A DNA stretch of 39,041 nucleotides from Pseudomonadota bacterium (GTDB taxonomy: Bacteria; Pseudomonadota; Alphaproteobacteria; Caulobacterales; Caulobacteraceae), in contig CAUJHW010000056.1 of NCBI GenBank assembly GCA_963205005.1, positions 1 to 39,041 of the forward strand, in the 5' to 3' direction. The notes under the pieces were generated by a model. That model saw only the letters and a program-made list of their open reading frames with translations, made no database searches and was not told the origin of the DNA. Shown here one piece after another: positions 7,514 to 18,017 of this stretch. Each line of letters begins with the position of its first letter. The first letter of the stretch is position 1. The position numbers were made by a program, and so were the translations under genes.

Positions 7514-8452
7514 TCAGCCGCGGACGAGGATGTCACCCCGCCACAGCTTGAAGGCGCCGGTCGCCACGCTCTCGGCCCGGCTCAGGGCGCAGGCGTCGTC
7601 GGGGGCCATGAACTCTTCCTCGAAGGTCAGGCCCTTGGCGGCGCGCTCTTCCAGGCGATAGGTCAGTTCGCCACGGCGGCGACGAACCATGGCGCCGGCC
7701 GCGCCGAAGCCCATGATCAGCATCGCCCAGGTCGAGGGCTCGGGCACGCCGCCGGTCGGCAGCGGATCGCGGTTGATGCCGAACACCTCGTCGGAGGTCA
7801 GCACGCCGTCATAGAAGTTGGCCACGGCGATGCGCGCCTGGGACCATTCGCCCTGGCCGCCCGCCTGCACGTTGTCGAGGAACAGGTGGATCGTACCGTT
7901 GGGGCCGATCTCCATGAGGTTGGTGTTGGCGGTCATCGAGGCGCCGCCGTCGATGTAGCCCTTGACCACGCCGCCCGGGCCGACCGTCAGGGCCACATTG
8001 CGGTACTGATTGGTCGTGAACGCGGCATTGGAGCCGTTCACCGGGTAGACGGCGAGGTTGTTCGACGGGTCCACGTAGAAGCCGCTGTCCGATTGACGCT
8101 CCTCGACGTCGAGGATCCGACGCCAGGCGTCGGTGCGGTCCAGGAATTCGAAGGTCAGGGTCACCGAATAGCTGTCGGAGGTCAGAAGGCCCGTCGAATC
8201 AAACGTCAGGCCGCCCTGGTTGGCGTTGGCGTTGTCCCCGCCGATGAACAGGACCGACCGGCTGTTGCCGAACACCGTGTCGGTCTGGAAGCCGCTGGTC
8301 CCGGTAGGGTCGGTCAGCACCAGGTCTGACGCACCGGCGACGCTGGAGCTGAGGTTGCCGTTGAACAGGTAGCTGGCCTTGAGGGTCGCCGCCTGGGAGG
8401 CGCCCGCGGTCAGCGCCATGGCGACCGCGAAGGCGAGTGTAAGCGTCTTCAT
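7514..8452 (-). CDS. PEPxxWA-CTERM LamG-like protein with extra C-terminal tail
   Basis: The 312-residue product starts with a signal peptide (MKTLTLAFAVAMALTAGASQA). It continues with a beta-sandwich that looks like a LamG/concanavalin-type domain: SYLFNGNLSSS at the start, VTLTFEFLDRTDAWRRILDV in the middle and ARIAVANFYDGVLTSDEV at the end. The sorting signal VPEPSTWAMLIMGFG plus RRRR is at about residues 236-260. Unlike the other two PEPxxWA proteins here, the chain does not stop there: about 50 residues follow (7514-7666), ending in GAFKLWRGDILVRG, which by topology should face the cytoplasm. The ATG at 8452 has GGAAGAG just upstream; the frame is open further up without a signal peptide. 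The ligand is unknown. Confidence 0.85.
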   Translation of the reverse strand: MKTLTLAFAVAMALTAGASQAATLKASYLFNGNLSSSVAGASDLVLTDPTGTSGFQTDTVFGNSRSVLFIGGDNANANQGGLTFDSTGLLTSDSYSVTLTFEFLDRTDAWRRILDVEERQSDSGFYVDPSNNLAVYPVNGSNAAFTTNQYRNVALTVGPGGVVKGYIDGGASMTANTNLMEIGPNGTIHLFLDNVQAGGQGEWSQARIAVANFYDGVLTSDEVFGINRDPLPTGGVPEPSTWAMLIMGFGAAGAMVRRRRGELTYRLEERAAKGLTFEEEFMAPDDACALSRAESVATGAFKLWRGDILVRG

Positions 8453-8830
8453 GTTCTCTTCCTGCTCCGGCGCCGGGCGCCGCATTTGCTGATCCTTCCG
8501 GCGGTCGAAGCGCCGCCGGCGGAAACCTAGGCCTCTAGCTCTGGGCCCGGCCACGCGCCGTGGGAACCGAGAACACCTGGGGGGCGAAAGCCGAACCCGG
8601 GGAATCCCCCAAACGGCGATCATGCCTGGCGTGTGGCGCTACAGCTCTCATCCTGTCCGCGAGTCCGACGCAGCCTTCGATCGGCGGCGAGACCCGCTGA
8701 GGCATTTCTGTCACATCCGTCAGAACACCGGTCTCGCCCCGGTTTTCGCCGCTGGCGTCAAAATTGCGGAGCGGTCTAAACCCCCGAAATCATGCGTGAC
8801 CGCAGATCGGTCGCGCCGGGGAGGACAACC
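8453..8830. other. Divergent control region, 378 bases without a gene
   Basis: This stretch separates the minus-strand PEPxxWA gene from the plus-strand TonB-dependent receptor and must hold both promoters. Visible elements are a GGGGA-A-TCCCC palindrome at 8599-8609 and a pair of perfect 9-base inverted arms, GGCGAGACC at 8686-8694 and GGTCTCGCC at 8730-8738. I could not pick a convincing -35/-10 pair for either gene. Open frames here have no homology features and I do not call them. Confidence 0.5.
8686..8738 (+). promoter_or_regulatory. Possible stem-loop upstream of the TonB-dependent receptor
   Basis: Perfect 9-base arms (8686-8694 and 8730-8738) enclose 35 bases, with a further CTGA/TCAG match inside, about 95 bases before the receptor start. 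If transcribed it would form a leader stem; as DNA it could be a wide-spaced operator. There is no recognisable cobalamin or other riboswitch core. Confidence 0.3.
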
Positions 8831-11188
8831 ATGAACACCACCAAAATCGCGCTCGTCGCGCAGGCGAGCGCGCTCGTCGTCACACTCGCCATGACCGCCA
8901 CGCCTGCCGCGGCCCAGAGCGAAGTCGAGGAACTGGTCGTCACCGCACGCAAACGCGACGAAGCCCTGATCGATGTTCCGTTCTCGATCGCCGCCCAGAG
9001 CGAACAGACCATGCGCGAGCGTGGGATCACCAACGTCGAGGAACTGTCCCGCACGGTCGCCGGCTTCACCGTCCAGAACCTGGGTCCCGGCCAGAGCCAG
9101 GTCGCCATCCGCGGTATCTCGGCCGGCCAGATCGTCCGCGACCAGCCGGGCGTGAAGGAGCAGGTGGGCGTTTATCTCGACGAATCAGTGATCTCGCTGT
9201 CCCTGTTCACCCCGGACCTCGACCTGTTCGACCTGAACCGCGTCGAAGTGCTGCGCGGCCCGCAGGGCACCCTGTTCGGCTCCGGCTCGCTGTCGGGCAC
9301 CGTCCGCTACATCACCAACCAGCCCAAGACCGACGCCTTTAGCGGCACGGTCGAGGCCACGGTCAGCAAGGTGCAGGGCGGCGACACCGGCGGCGACCTC
9401 AAGGGCGTCGTGAACATCCCGCTGAACGAGATGGCGGCGCTGCGCATCACCGCCTACGCCAGCCAGTTCCCCGGCTTCATCGACGCGGTGCAGCCGAACG
9501 GCAGCGTCAAGAGTGACGTCAACGACGGGACCCGCCGCGGCGTGCGCGCGGCGCTGATGTTCAAGCCCTCCGAGAACCTGACGATCACGCCTCGCGCGCT
9601 CTACCAGAAGATCGACGTGGACGGCTTCAACCGCGTCGACATCTTCAACATCCTGGCCAACGAGTTCACGACCACACGGCCCAGGACCCGCCTGGGCGGC
9701 CTCACGCAGTTCACGCAGCTGAAGGAAAAGTTCGAGGACGAGTTCCTGCTGGGCGACCTGACCGTGCAGTACGACATGGGCGACCTGCGCTTCACGTCGA
9801 TCTCCAGCTACACGGACCGCAATGTCCTGGTGCTGCGTGACGCCACGGCCCTGACCGGCTCGATCACCGGCGGCTCCATCGGTCTCTCGCCTGCGATCTA
9901 CACGATCAACGCACCGCTGGCCGACACCACCGACGTGAAGTCCTACACCCAGGAAATCCGGTTGGCCTCCAACAGCGATGGCCCCCTGCAATGGGTGATC
10001 GGCGGCTTCTATTCCAACATCGACCGCGACTACGCCCAGGACCTCACGGTCGCCGGTTTCTCGGCCGCCAGCGGCATCCCCAGCAAGGGCATCGTGGCGC
10101 CGACCGACCACCTCTACTTCTCGACGGTGCCTTACAAGCAGAAGCAATACGCCCTGTTCGGCGAGGCGACCTACGCCATGACCGAGCGTCTGGCTGTCAC
10201 CGCCGGCCTGCGCTACGCCGATTACAAGGAAAGCCGCACCCTGACCTTTGACGGCATCTTCGCCGACACGACGATCGCGGTGCCCGGCAAGACCAAGGCC
10301 GACAACCTGGCCCCGCGGGTCATCGTCGCCTTTGACGCCACCGACGACATCACGCTCAACGCCCAGGTCTCCAAGGGCTTCCGGCTGGGCGGGATCAACG
10401 ACCCGCTGAACCGCCCGCTCTGCACCCCCGGCGATTTCGCCACCTTCGGCGCCCTGTCCAAGCCCGGCTTCAAGAACGAGACGGTCTGGAACTACGAGGC
10501 AGGCATGAAGGCCAAGCTGGGCGGAAAGGGCTCCATGACGCTGGCCGGCTTCTATGCCGACATCAGCAACCTGCAGGCCACCATCGACGCCGGCAGTTGC
10601 TCCTCGCGGGTCATCGCCAATGTGAAGAGCGCCAAGTCGGTCGGCTTCGACGCCGAGTTCGCCTACAGGCTTAGCGACAACTTCGACGTTGCGGCCACGG
10701 CCTCCTACAACGACGCCAAGCTGACCTCGAGCCTGCTCGACGTTGCCGGCCGTCCGATCCAGGGCCTGCGGGACGGCAACCGCCTGCCGACCGTTCCCAA
10801 GTTCCAGGGCTCGGTCAGCCTGGGATACGAGCGGGAAATGAGGGCTGGGCTGGAAGCCTTCAGCAACCTGACCTGGCAGCATGTCGGCAAGCGCTACACC
10901 CAGATCTCAGATCAGGAGAACGATCCGGCCACGGCCAGCCTGTTCCGCAATGTCGGCGCGACCACCGCCGCCAGCCTGTCATTCCCCCTGTCGCTTCCGT
11001 CCTATGACGTCGTGAACCTGCGGGTCGGCGTCCGGGGCGACGGCTGGGAAGCGGCCGCCTTCGTCAACAACCTCGGCGACGAGCGGGCGCACCTGGCTGT
11101 CGACCGGGAGCGCGGCCTGCGCGCCCGCTACGGCTTCCTGACCAACCCGCCGCGCACCTACGGCGCCACCGTCCGCAAGTCGTTCTAA
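8831..11188 (+). CDS. TonB-dependent outer membrane receptor
   Basis: A 785-residue TonB-dependent transporter. The signal peptide ends near Ala28 (TPAAAQ), directly followed by a TonB box-like VEELVVTA. Next comes the plug domain with DVPFSIAAQSEQTMRERG, a VAIRGISAG segment and the VEVLRGPQGTLFGSGSLSGTVRY motif. The beta-barrel then ends in the typical aromatic terminus ATVRKSF. It takes up a substrate across the outer membrane using TonB energy. Members of this RGPQGTLFG type in Caulobacterales often import sugars, aromatics or other organics as well as iron chelates, so the ligand is open. ATG 8831 is preceded by GGGAGGA. The MFS gene 191 bases downstream may act on the same substrate. Confidence 0.95.
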   Translation: MNTTKIALVAQASALVVTLAMTATPAAAQSEVEELVVTARKRDEALIDVPFSIAAQSEQTMRERGITNVEELSRTVAGFTVQNLGPGQSQVAIRGISAGQIVRDQPGVKEQVGVYLDESVISLSLFTPDLDLFDLNRVEVLRGPQGTLFGSGSLSGTVRYITNQPKTDAFSGTVEATVSKVQGGDTGGDLKGVVNIPLNEMAALRITAYASQFPGFIDAVQPNGSVKSDVNDGTRRGVRAALMFKPSENLTITPRALYQKIDVDGFNRVDIFNILANEFTTTRPRTRLGGLTQFTQLKEKFEDEFLLGDLTVQYDMGDLRFTSISSYTDRNVLVLRDATALTGSITGGSIGLSPAIYTINAPLADTTDVKSYTQEIRLASNSDGPLQWVIGGFYSNIDRDYAQDLTVAGFSAASGIPSKGIVAPTDHLYFSTVPYKQKQYALFGEATYAMTERLAVTAGLRYADYKESRTLTFDGIFADTTIAVPGKTKADNLAPRVIVAFDATDDITLNAQVSKGFRLGGINDPLNRPLCTPGDFATFGALSKPGFKNETVWNYEAGMKAKLGGKGSMTLAGFYADISNLQATIDAGSCSSRVIANVKSAKSVGFDAEFAYRLSDNFDVAATASYNDAKLTSSLLDVAGRPIQGLRDGNRLPTVPKFQGSVSLGYEREMRAGLEAFSNLTWQHVGKRYTQISDQENDPATASLFRNVGATTAASLSFPLSLPSYDVVNLRVGVRGDGWEAAAFVNNLGDERAHLAVDRERGLRARYGFLTNPPRTYGATVRKSF

Positions 11189-11191
11189 GCC

Positions 11192-11228
11192 CTGGGCGGA
11201 GCCGGATCATCGGTCCGGCTCCGCCCAG
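11192..11228 (+). terminator. Strong hairpin after the TonB-dependent receptor
   Basis: CTGGGCGGAGCCGG (11192-11205) and CCGGCTCCGCCCAG (11215-11228) form a perfect 14-bp stem with a 9-base loop, 3 bases after the receptor stop. There is no T tract, so it may act as a terminator with help from Rho or as an mRNA 3'-end stabiliser that leaves some readthrough into the MFS gene. Confidence 0.65.
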
Positions 11229-11379
11229 ACGGCTCTGCGCTGCCACGCCGCCGGGCGAGTCCCGCCGTGGCGCCCATGGACGGCGGCCAGACCTGCTGAC
11301 TGCGGCCGGTCACACATTGTGAAAGCCCAGAAGCCTCAGTACGGTCCGCGCCCGATCGCCGCCGCCAAGAGACGCCCGC

Positions 11380-12819
11380 ATGAGCGCCACCCCGACCGCC
11401 GACGCTGCCGCCGCTGAAGGCCATATCCACGGCTTCGGGACCAAGCCCTACCGCAGCTACGTGCTGACCGCCCTTCTGGTGGTCTACATCCTCAACTTCG
11501 TGGATCGCGGGCTGCTGTCGGTCGTGGCGCCGCAGATGAAGCCGGAACTGGGCATCTCGGATACGGCGTTCGGCCTGCTCACGGGCTTCGGGTTCGCCCT
11601 GCTCTACACCGTCGTCGGCATCCCGCTCGCGCAGTTCGCCGAGAGCCGGAACCGGGTCTGGATCATGACCGTCTGCGTGGCCCTGTGGTCTGCGATGACG
11701 GCGCTCTGTGGTCTGGCCGCGGAGGTCACCATCGGATCCCTTACCATCGGCGCCTTCTGGGTGCTGCTGGCCTGCCGGGTGGGCGTCGGCGTGGGCGAGG
11801 CCGGCTGCACGCCGCCCGCCAACTCCCTGATCGCCGACTACTATCCGCCGAAGAGCCGTTCCACCGCGCTGGGCTTCTACGCCATGGGCGTGACGCTGGG
11901 GGGCATGCTTGCCAACCTGATCGGCGGGCCGATCACCGATGCCTTCGGCTGGCGGGCCGCCTTCTTCGTCCTGGGCATCCCCGGGATCGCCGTGGCGATC
12001 GTGCTGCGCATGACGGTGAAGGAGCCGCCTCGCGGCTACACCGATCCGCCTGGGACGGTGCGCAGGGCCAGCGTCTCCTTCGCGGAGGGCTTCCGCGAAC
12101 TGGCTTCGAAGCCGTCGTGGTGGACCAACGCCATCGCCGCGACCATCGCCTCGTTCTGCGGCTACGGGATATCTTCCTTCCAGGCGCTGTTCCTGAACCG
12201 CACTTTCGGCCTGTCGGCAGGCGAGGCCGCGGTCTGGATCAACGTGCCGGCGGCGCTGGCAGGTTCGCTCGGCGCCCTGGCAACCGGCTGGCTCGCCGAG
12301 CGCCTGGCCCGACGCTATCCCAGCGCCATCGCCTGGATTCCGGGCTTCGGCATGATCGTCTGCGTGCCGTTCTACCTGCTGGCTTTCAGCACCCACCAGC
12401 TGTGGGTCTGCGCCGTGGCGCTCTGCGTGGCGGGCTTCTCCAAGTACGGTTATCTGGCCGCCCAGTACACGATCGGCCAGGGCGTGGTCAGCGCCCAGGT
12501 CCGCGCCGTCTCGACCGCCGTCATGCTCTTCATCATCAACCTGCTGGGATATGGCCTTGGACCGCTGTTCATCGGCGCGCTGAGCGACTTCCTGTTCAGG
12601 TCCAAAGTGCTCGAGCTCGGCGCCGCCGACCTCACCCGCAAGGCCTGCGAGGGCGCGGCCCGGGCGGCGCTTTCGACGGACCTGCAGGGCGTCTGCAGGA
12701 TCGCCCACCCGGAGAGCCTCCAGGATTCGCTGCTGTTCACTTCGCTGCTCTATGCGATCGGCGGGGCGTTCTTCCTGCTCACCTGCCGTTGGCTGCGGCG
12801 CGACATGGTGACGAAGTAG
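11380..12819 (+). CDS. MFS transporter, spinster-like
   Basis: The 479-residue membrane protein has about 12 hydrophobic segments. It carries the first-segment motif VYILNFVDRGLLSVVAPQMKPELGIS, the conserved GVGEAGCTPPANSLIADYYPPKSRSTALG loop after segment 4-5, and a central hydrophilic loop around residues 215-240. These are marks of the spinster-like MFS group, common in Caulobacterales and Sphingomonads next to TonB-dependent receptors. It probably moves a small organic molecule across the inner membrane by proton coupling. The substrate is unknown; co-direction with the receptor suggests a shared substrate. Confidence 0.92.
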   Translation: MSATPTADAAAAEGHIHGFGTKPYRSYVLTALLVVYILNFVDRGLLSVVAPQMKPELGISDTAFGLLTGFGFALLYTVVGIPLAQFAESRNRVWIMTVCVALWSAMTALCGLAAEVTIGSLTIGAFWVLLACRVGVGVGEAGCTPPANSLIADYYPPKSRSTALGFYAMGVTLGGMLANLIGGPITDAFGWRAAFFVLGIPGIAVAIVLRMTVKEPPRGYTDPPGTVRRASVSFAEGFRELASKPSWWTNAIAATIASFCGYGISSFQALFLNRTFGLSAGEAAVWINVPAALAGSLGALATGWLAERLARRYPSAIAWIPGFGMIVCVPFYLLAFSTHQLWVCAVALCVAGFSKYGYLAAQYTIGQGVVSAQVRAVSTAVMLFIINLLGYGLGPLFIGALSDFLFRSKVLELGAADLTRKACEGAARAALSTDLQGVCRIAHPESLQDSLLFTSLLYAIGGAFFLLTCRWLRRDMVTK

Positions 12820-12864
12820 CCGCGGCTATCGCGCCTGCCTTCGAGTCCCGCTAGAAGGCGCGCC

Positions 12865-15080
<2,216 letters not shown>

Positions 15081-15084
<4 letters not shown>

Positions 15085-16235
15085 GCGACCTCGGCCCCCT
15101 CGTCGACAAACCCCACGTGGCCGCGGCGCTGGCACTGATCGGCCAGCCCGGATCGCGCGACGCGATCCCGACTCCGGCCGCCGTGCTCGACATCGACGCC
15201 TTCGACCGCAACGTTGCCCGCATGGCGACCCGCGCCACGAGCGCCGGGCTGGCGCTGCGACCGCATTCCAAGTCTCACAAGTGCGCCACCCTGGCCCTTC
15301 GCCAGATCGCCGCCGGCGCCGTGGGCATCTGCTGCGCCAAGCTGGCAGAGGCCGAGGCCATGGCCGCCGCCGGCGTAGGCGCGATCCTGGTCACCTCGCC
15401 GGTCGCCGGTCCGCTGCAGGCCGCCCGCGCCGCAGCCCTGTCCGCCGCCCTGCCCGACTTCCGCATCGTCGTCGACCACCCGGACGCCGCCACCGAACTC
15501 GGCGCCGCGGCCACCTCGCCGATCCAGGTGCTGATCGACATCGATCCCGGCATGGGCCGAACCGGCGTCCATGACACCGCCCAGGCCCTCGCCGTCGCCC
15601 GCGCCATCGCCGCCCAGCCGATGCTGAAGCTGCTCGGCGTCCAGTGCTACGGCGGCCACTGGCAGCACATGGAAGGCGCCAACGCCCGCGCCGCCGCCGT
15701 CGCCGACGGCATGGTGCGGCTGAACGCCACCCTCGCCGCCCTTCGCGAGGCCGGGGCGATGATCTCCGTCGTCACCGGCGGCGGCACCGGCAGCTTCGAG
15801 GCCGATGCCGCCCAGGGCGTGCTCACCGAGGTCCAGCCCGGCTCGTTCGCCTTCATGGACCGCGAGTACCGCGACGCGCTGCAGGCCGATCCGGACGGCG
15901 CTTTCGAGCAGAGCCTGACTATCGCCACCACCGTCATCAGCGCCAACCATCCGAAATGGGTGACCGTCGACGGCGGCCTCAAGGCGTTCTCGACCGATGG
16001 CCCGACGCCCCAGCCGCTGACGCCCAAGGTGGCCAACTGCGCCTTCCGGTTCTTCGGCGACGAGCACGGCATGCTGGCCCGGCCCGACGGCCAGCCCCTG
16101 CTGCGCGGCGAGCGGGTCGTGTTCGCACCGGGCCACATCGACCCCACCCTCGACCGCTACGATCTGCTGCATCTGGTCCAGGGCGACGCCCTCGTCGACA
16201 TTGTCCGCATCGAGGCCCGCGGCGCGTCGCAGTAG
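15081..16235 (+). CDS. DSD1-family PLP enzyme (D-threonine aldolase/D-serine dehydratase-like)
   Basis: A 384-residue fold-type III PLP enzyme. It has an alanine racemase-like barrel with the Schiff-base lysine Lys64 in [10 protein letters not shown], a [15 protein letters not shown] entry (reading [16 protein letters not shown]), a GMGRTGV segment and a C-terminal beta domain with the metal pair His352/Asp354 in [12 protein letters not shown]. The family cleaves D-threonine or other D-3-hydroxy amino acids to glycine plus aldehyde, or dehydrates D-serine, so a D-amino-acid breakdown role is likely. The exact reaction is not decidable from sequence. The GTG start overlaps the purL stop, so it is translationally coupled; glycine from an aldolase reaction could feed purine synthesis, but this is only a suggestion. 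Confidence 0.88.
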
Positions 16236-16297
16236 GCGCCGGTCGCGCACAGGCTATGATCCCGGCAAATCACGCGCGGACGTGAGCGGGAGGCGGC

Positions 16298-16804
16298 ATG
16301 CGGCGGTTCGGATACATTGTGGCGGCCCTGTCCCTCCTGTGCGCGGTTCCGGCCTGGGCCCAGTCGGAGATGGAGATCTACCAGGCCACCGGCGACCGGA
16401 TGCTGGAGGCCCACCGCGAGGTCACCCAGCGCAACATCAACGAGGCCACCAAGGCCCTGAACGCCAGGGACTACAGGTCCGCCAGCAAGTACGCCCAGGC
16501 CGTCACCCGCGCCGACCCCAAGCGCGTCGAGGCCTGGCTGCTGCTGGGCGCCGCCCAGATCGGCCTGCAGGACTGGAAGCGCGCCGGCCGGGCCTACACC
16601 AGCGCCGTACGGCTCTCGCCCATCGACCCGCAGGCCCGTGGCGGGCTGGGCGTCGCGATGGCGCACCAGCGCGACCCCAAGGCCCAGCAGCAGCTCGACT
16701 GGTTCACGGCCCGCAGCCAGACCTGCGGCGCGCGTTGCGCCGATTTCCTGCGCTACAAAGCCGAGGTCGAGGCCGCGATGGCCGAGGCTGCACGGGGCGC
16801 CTGA
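16298..16804 (+). CDS. Periplasmic TPR-repeat protein
   Basis: The 168-residue product has a signal peptide ending in AWA-Q (about residue 21). About two tetratricopeptide helices pairs follow: NINEATKALNARDYRSASKYAQAVTRADPKR and EAWLLLGAAQIGLQDWKRAGRAYTSAVRLSP. A third degenerate pair contains two cysteines (QTCGARCADF) close enough for a disulfide. TPRs mediate protein contacts, so it may scaffold an envelope complex. GGGAGG precedes the ATG. The partner is not apparent, as the neighbours are metabolic enzymes. Confidence 0.85.
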   Translation: MRRFGYIVAALSLLCAVPAWAQSEMEIYQATGDRMLEAHREVTQRNINEATKALNARDYRSASKYAQAVTRADPKRVEAWLLLGAAQIGLQDWKRAGRAYTSAVRLSPIDPQARGGLGVAMAHQRDPKAQQQLDWFTARSQTCGARCADFLRYKAEVEAAMAEAARGA

Positions 16805-16853
16805 CGCGCGCCGATTGAACATGTGGATTTCCGGACTGCCGGCGGAGACTTCG

Positions 16854-17879
16854 ATGAACCGATACTGGACCCTCTCCGACAATCCCGTCCACGCCTGGCC
16901 GGCCGCGGACACCTTCGACCTGCGCGAAGGCCCGATCCCGTCGCCCGGCCCCGGTCAGGCCCTGACGCGGACGATCTACGTCTCCCTCGATCCCTACCAG
17001 TGGGGCTACAAGCGCCGCCGCGTCGAGCCGGCGGGCTCGCCCTGCCATGCCCGCACCGTGGCCCAGGTGGTCGAGAGCCACATCGAAGGCCTGTCGTCCG
17101 GCGACTTCGTCTTCTGCACCAACGGCTGGTCGGAGTACGGCCTGATGGGCGCCGGTGTGCCGCGTCCCGGCTACATGGTCCCGCGAAAGCTGGACCCGGC
17201 TGTCGGCCGGATCTCACAGGCCGTAGGCGTCCTCGGGATGCTGGGCCTGACCGCCTATGCCGGCATGATCCTGCAATGCGCGCCGAAGGCTGGCGAGACC
17301 GCCGTGATCTCCGCGGCCTCCGGCGGCGTCGGCCAGATCGCCGGCCAGCTCGCGAAGCTGCGCGGCGCCCGCGTCGTCGGCATCGCCGGCCGCGAGGAGA
17401 AGTGCCGGTTCGTCACCGAGACCCTGGGCTTTGACGCCTGCGTCTCGCACCTAAGCCCGACCTTCGCCGAAGACCTGAAGGCGGCCTGCCCTGACGGGGC
17501 GGATGTCTATTTCGAGAACGTCGGCGGCGCCTGCTTCGAGGCCATCCTGCCCCTGTTCAATCCCGGCGCGCGGATGACCATCTGCGGCCTGATCGCCCAC
17601 TACGGCGATGCTCCAGACGCCAATGCCGGCGAGGTCGAGGCCCGCCGCGCCCGCGAGCGCGGCGTCAACGTCCAGAACCTGTTCGTCGGCGACTATGTGG
17701 AAGGCCACCACGACGCCTTCCTGGCCGACATGGCCGGCTGGGTCGCCGAGGGAAGGGTCAACTACCTCGAAGACATCCGCGAAGGGTTCGACACCATTCC
17801 GGGCGCCTTCGCCGAAATGCTCAGGGGCGGCAATTTCGGCAAGATGCTGGTGCGCGTCGCGCCGGACCCGACGCTCTGA
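16854..17879 (+). CDS. NADP-dependent zinc-free reductase (PTGR/CurA-type MDR)
   Basis: The 341-residue protein is a medium-chain dehydrogenase/reductase without zinc ligands. It starts MNRYWTLSDNPVHAWP, has YVSLDPYQWGYKRR, and a Rossmann part with AASGGVGQIAGQLAKLRGARVVGIAG near residue 150 followed by a K/R-containing stretch typical of NADPH use. GADVYFENVGGACFEAILP and the C-terminal GNFGKMLVRV also match. Relatives reduce the double bond of enones and alkenals (leukotriene B4 12-hydroxydehydrogenase/prostaglandin reductase, CurA). ATG 16854 has GGAG upstream and matches the family start; ATG 16821 and the longer frame through the TPR gene are less likely. Confidence 0.9.
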   Translation: MNRYWTLSDNPVHAWPAADTFDLREGPIPSPGPGQALTRTIYVSLDPYQWGYKRRRVEPAGSPCHARTVAQVVESHIEGLSSGDFVFCTNGWSEYGLMGAGVPRPGYMVPRKLDPAVGRISQAVGVLGMLGLTAYAGMILQCAPKAGETAVISAASGGVGQIAGQLAKLRGARVVGIAGREEKCRFVTETLGFDACVSHLSPTFAEDLKAACPDGADVYFENVGGACFEAILPLFNPGARMTICGLIAHYGDAPDANAGEVEARRARERGVNVQNLFVGDYVEGHHDAFLADMAGWVAEGRVNYLEDIREGFDTIPGAFAEMLRGGNFGKMLVRVAPDPTL

Positions 17880-18017
17880 CACTGCCTAGCGGCTAGACAG
17901 TCGCCGCCCATTTCCGCGCCTGCGAAAGATATCTGACCCCCACGCGGAGCCTGCGCCTCCCATTCGCGGCCGGGCGCTGTAGCGCTTGGCTCAGAGCAAG
18001 TTCGTGGGATCGCCAAG

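Noticed and set aside
8453..8830. A cobalamin riboswitch before the receptor gene
   Set aside because: I find no B12-box-like core; only a simple pair of inverted arms is visible.
8622..8834. A 70-codon plus-strand frame in the control region before the receptor gene
   Set aside because: It has no ribosome site, no recognisable domain, and overlaps the likely promoter and the inverted arms.
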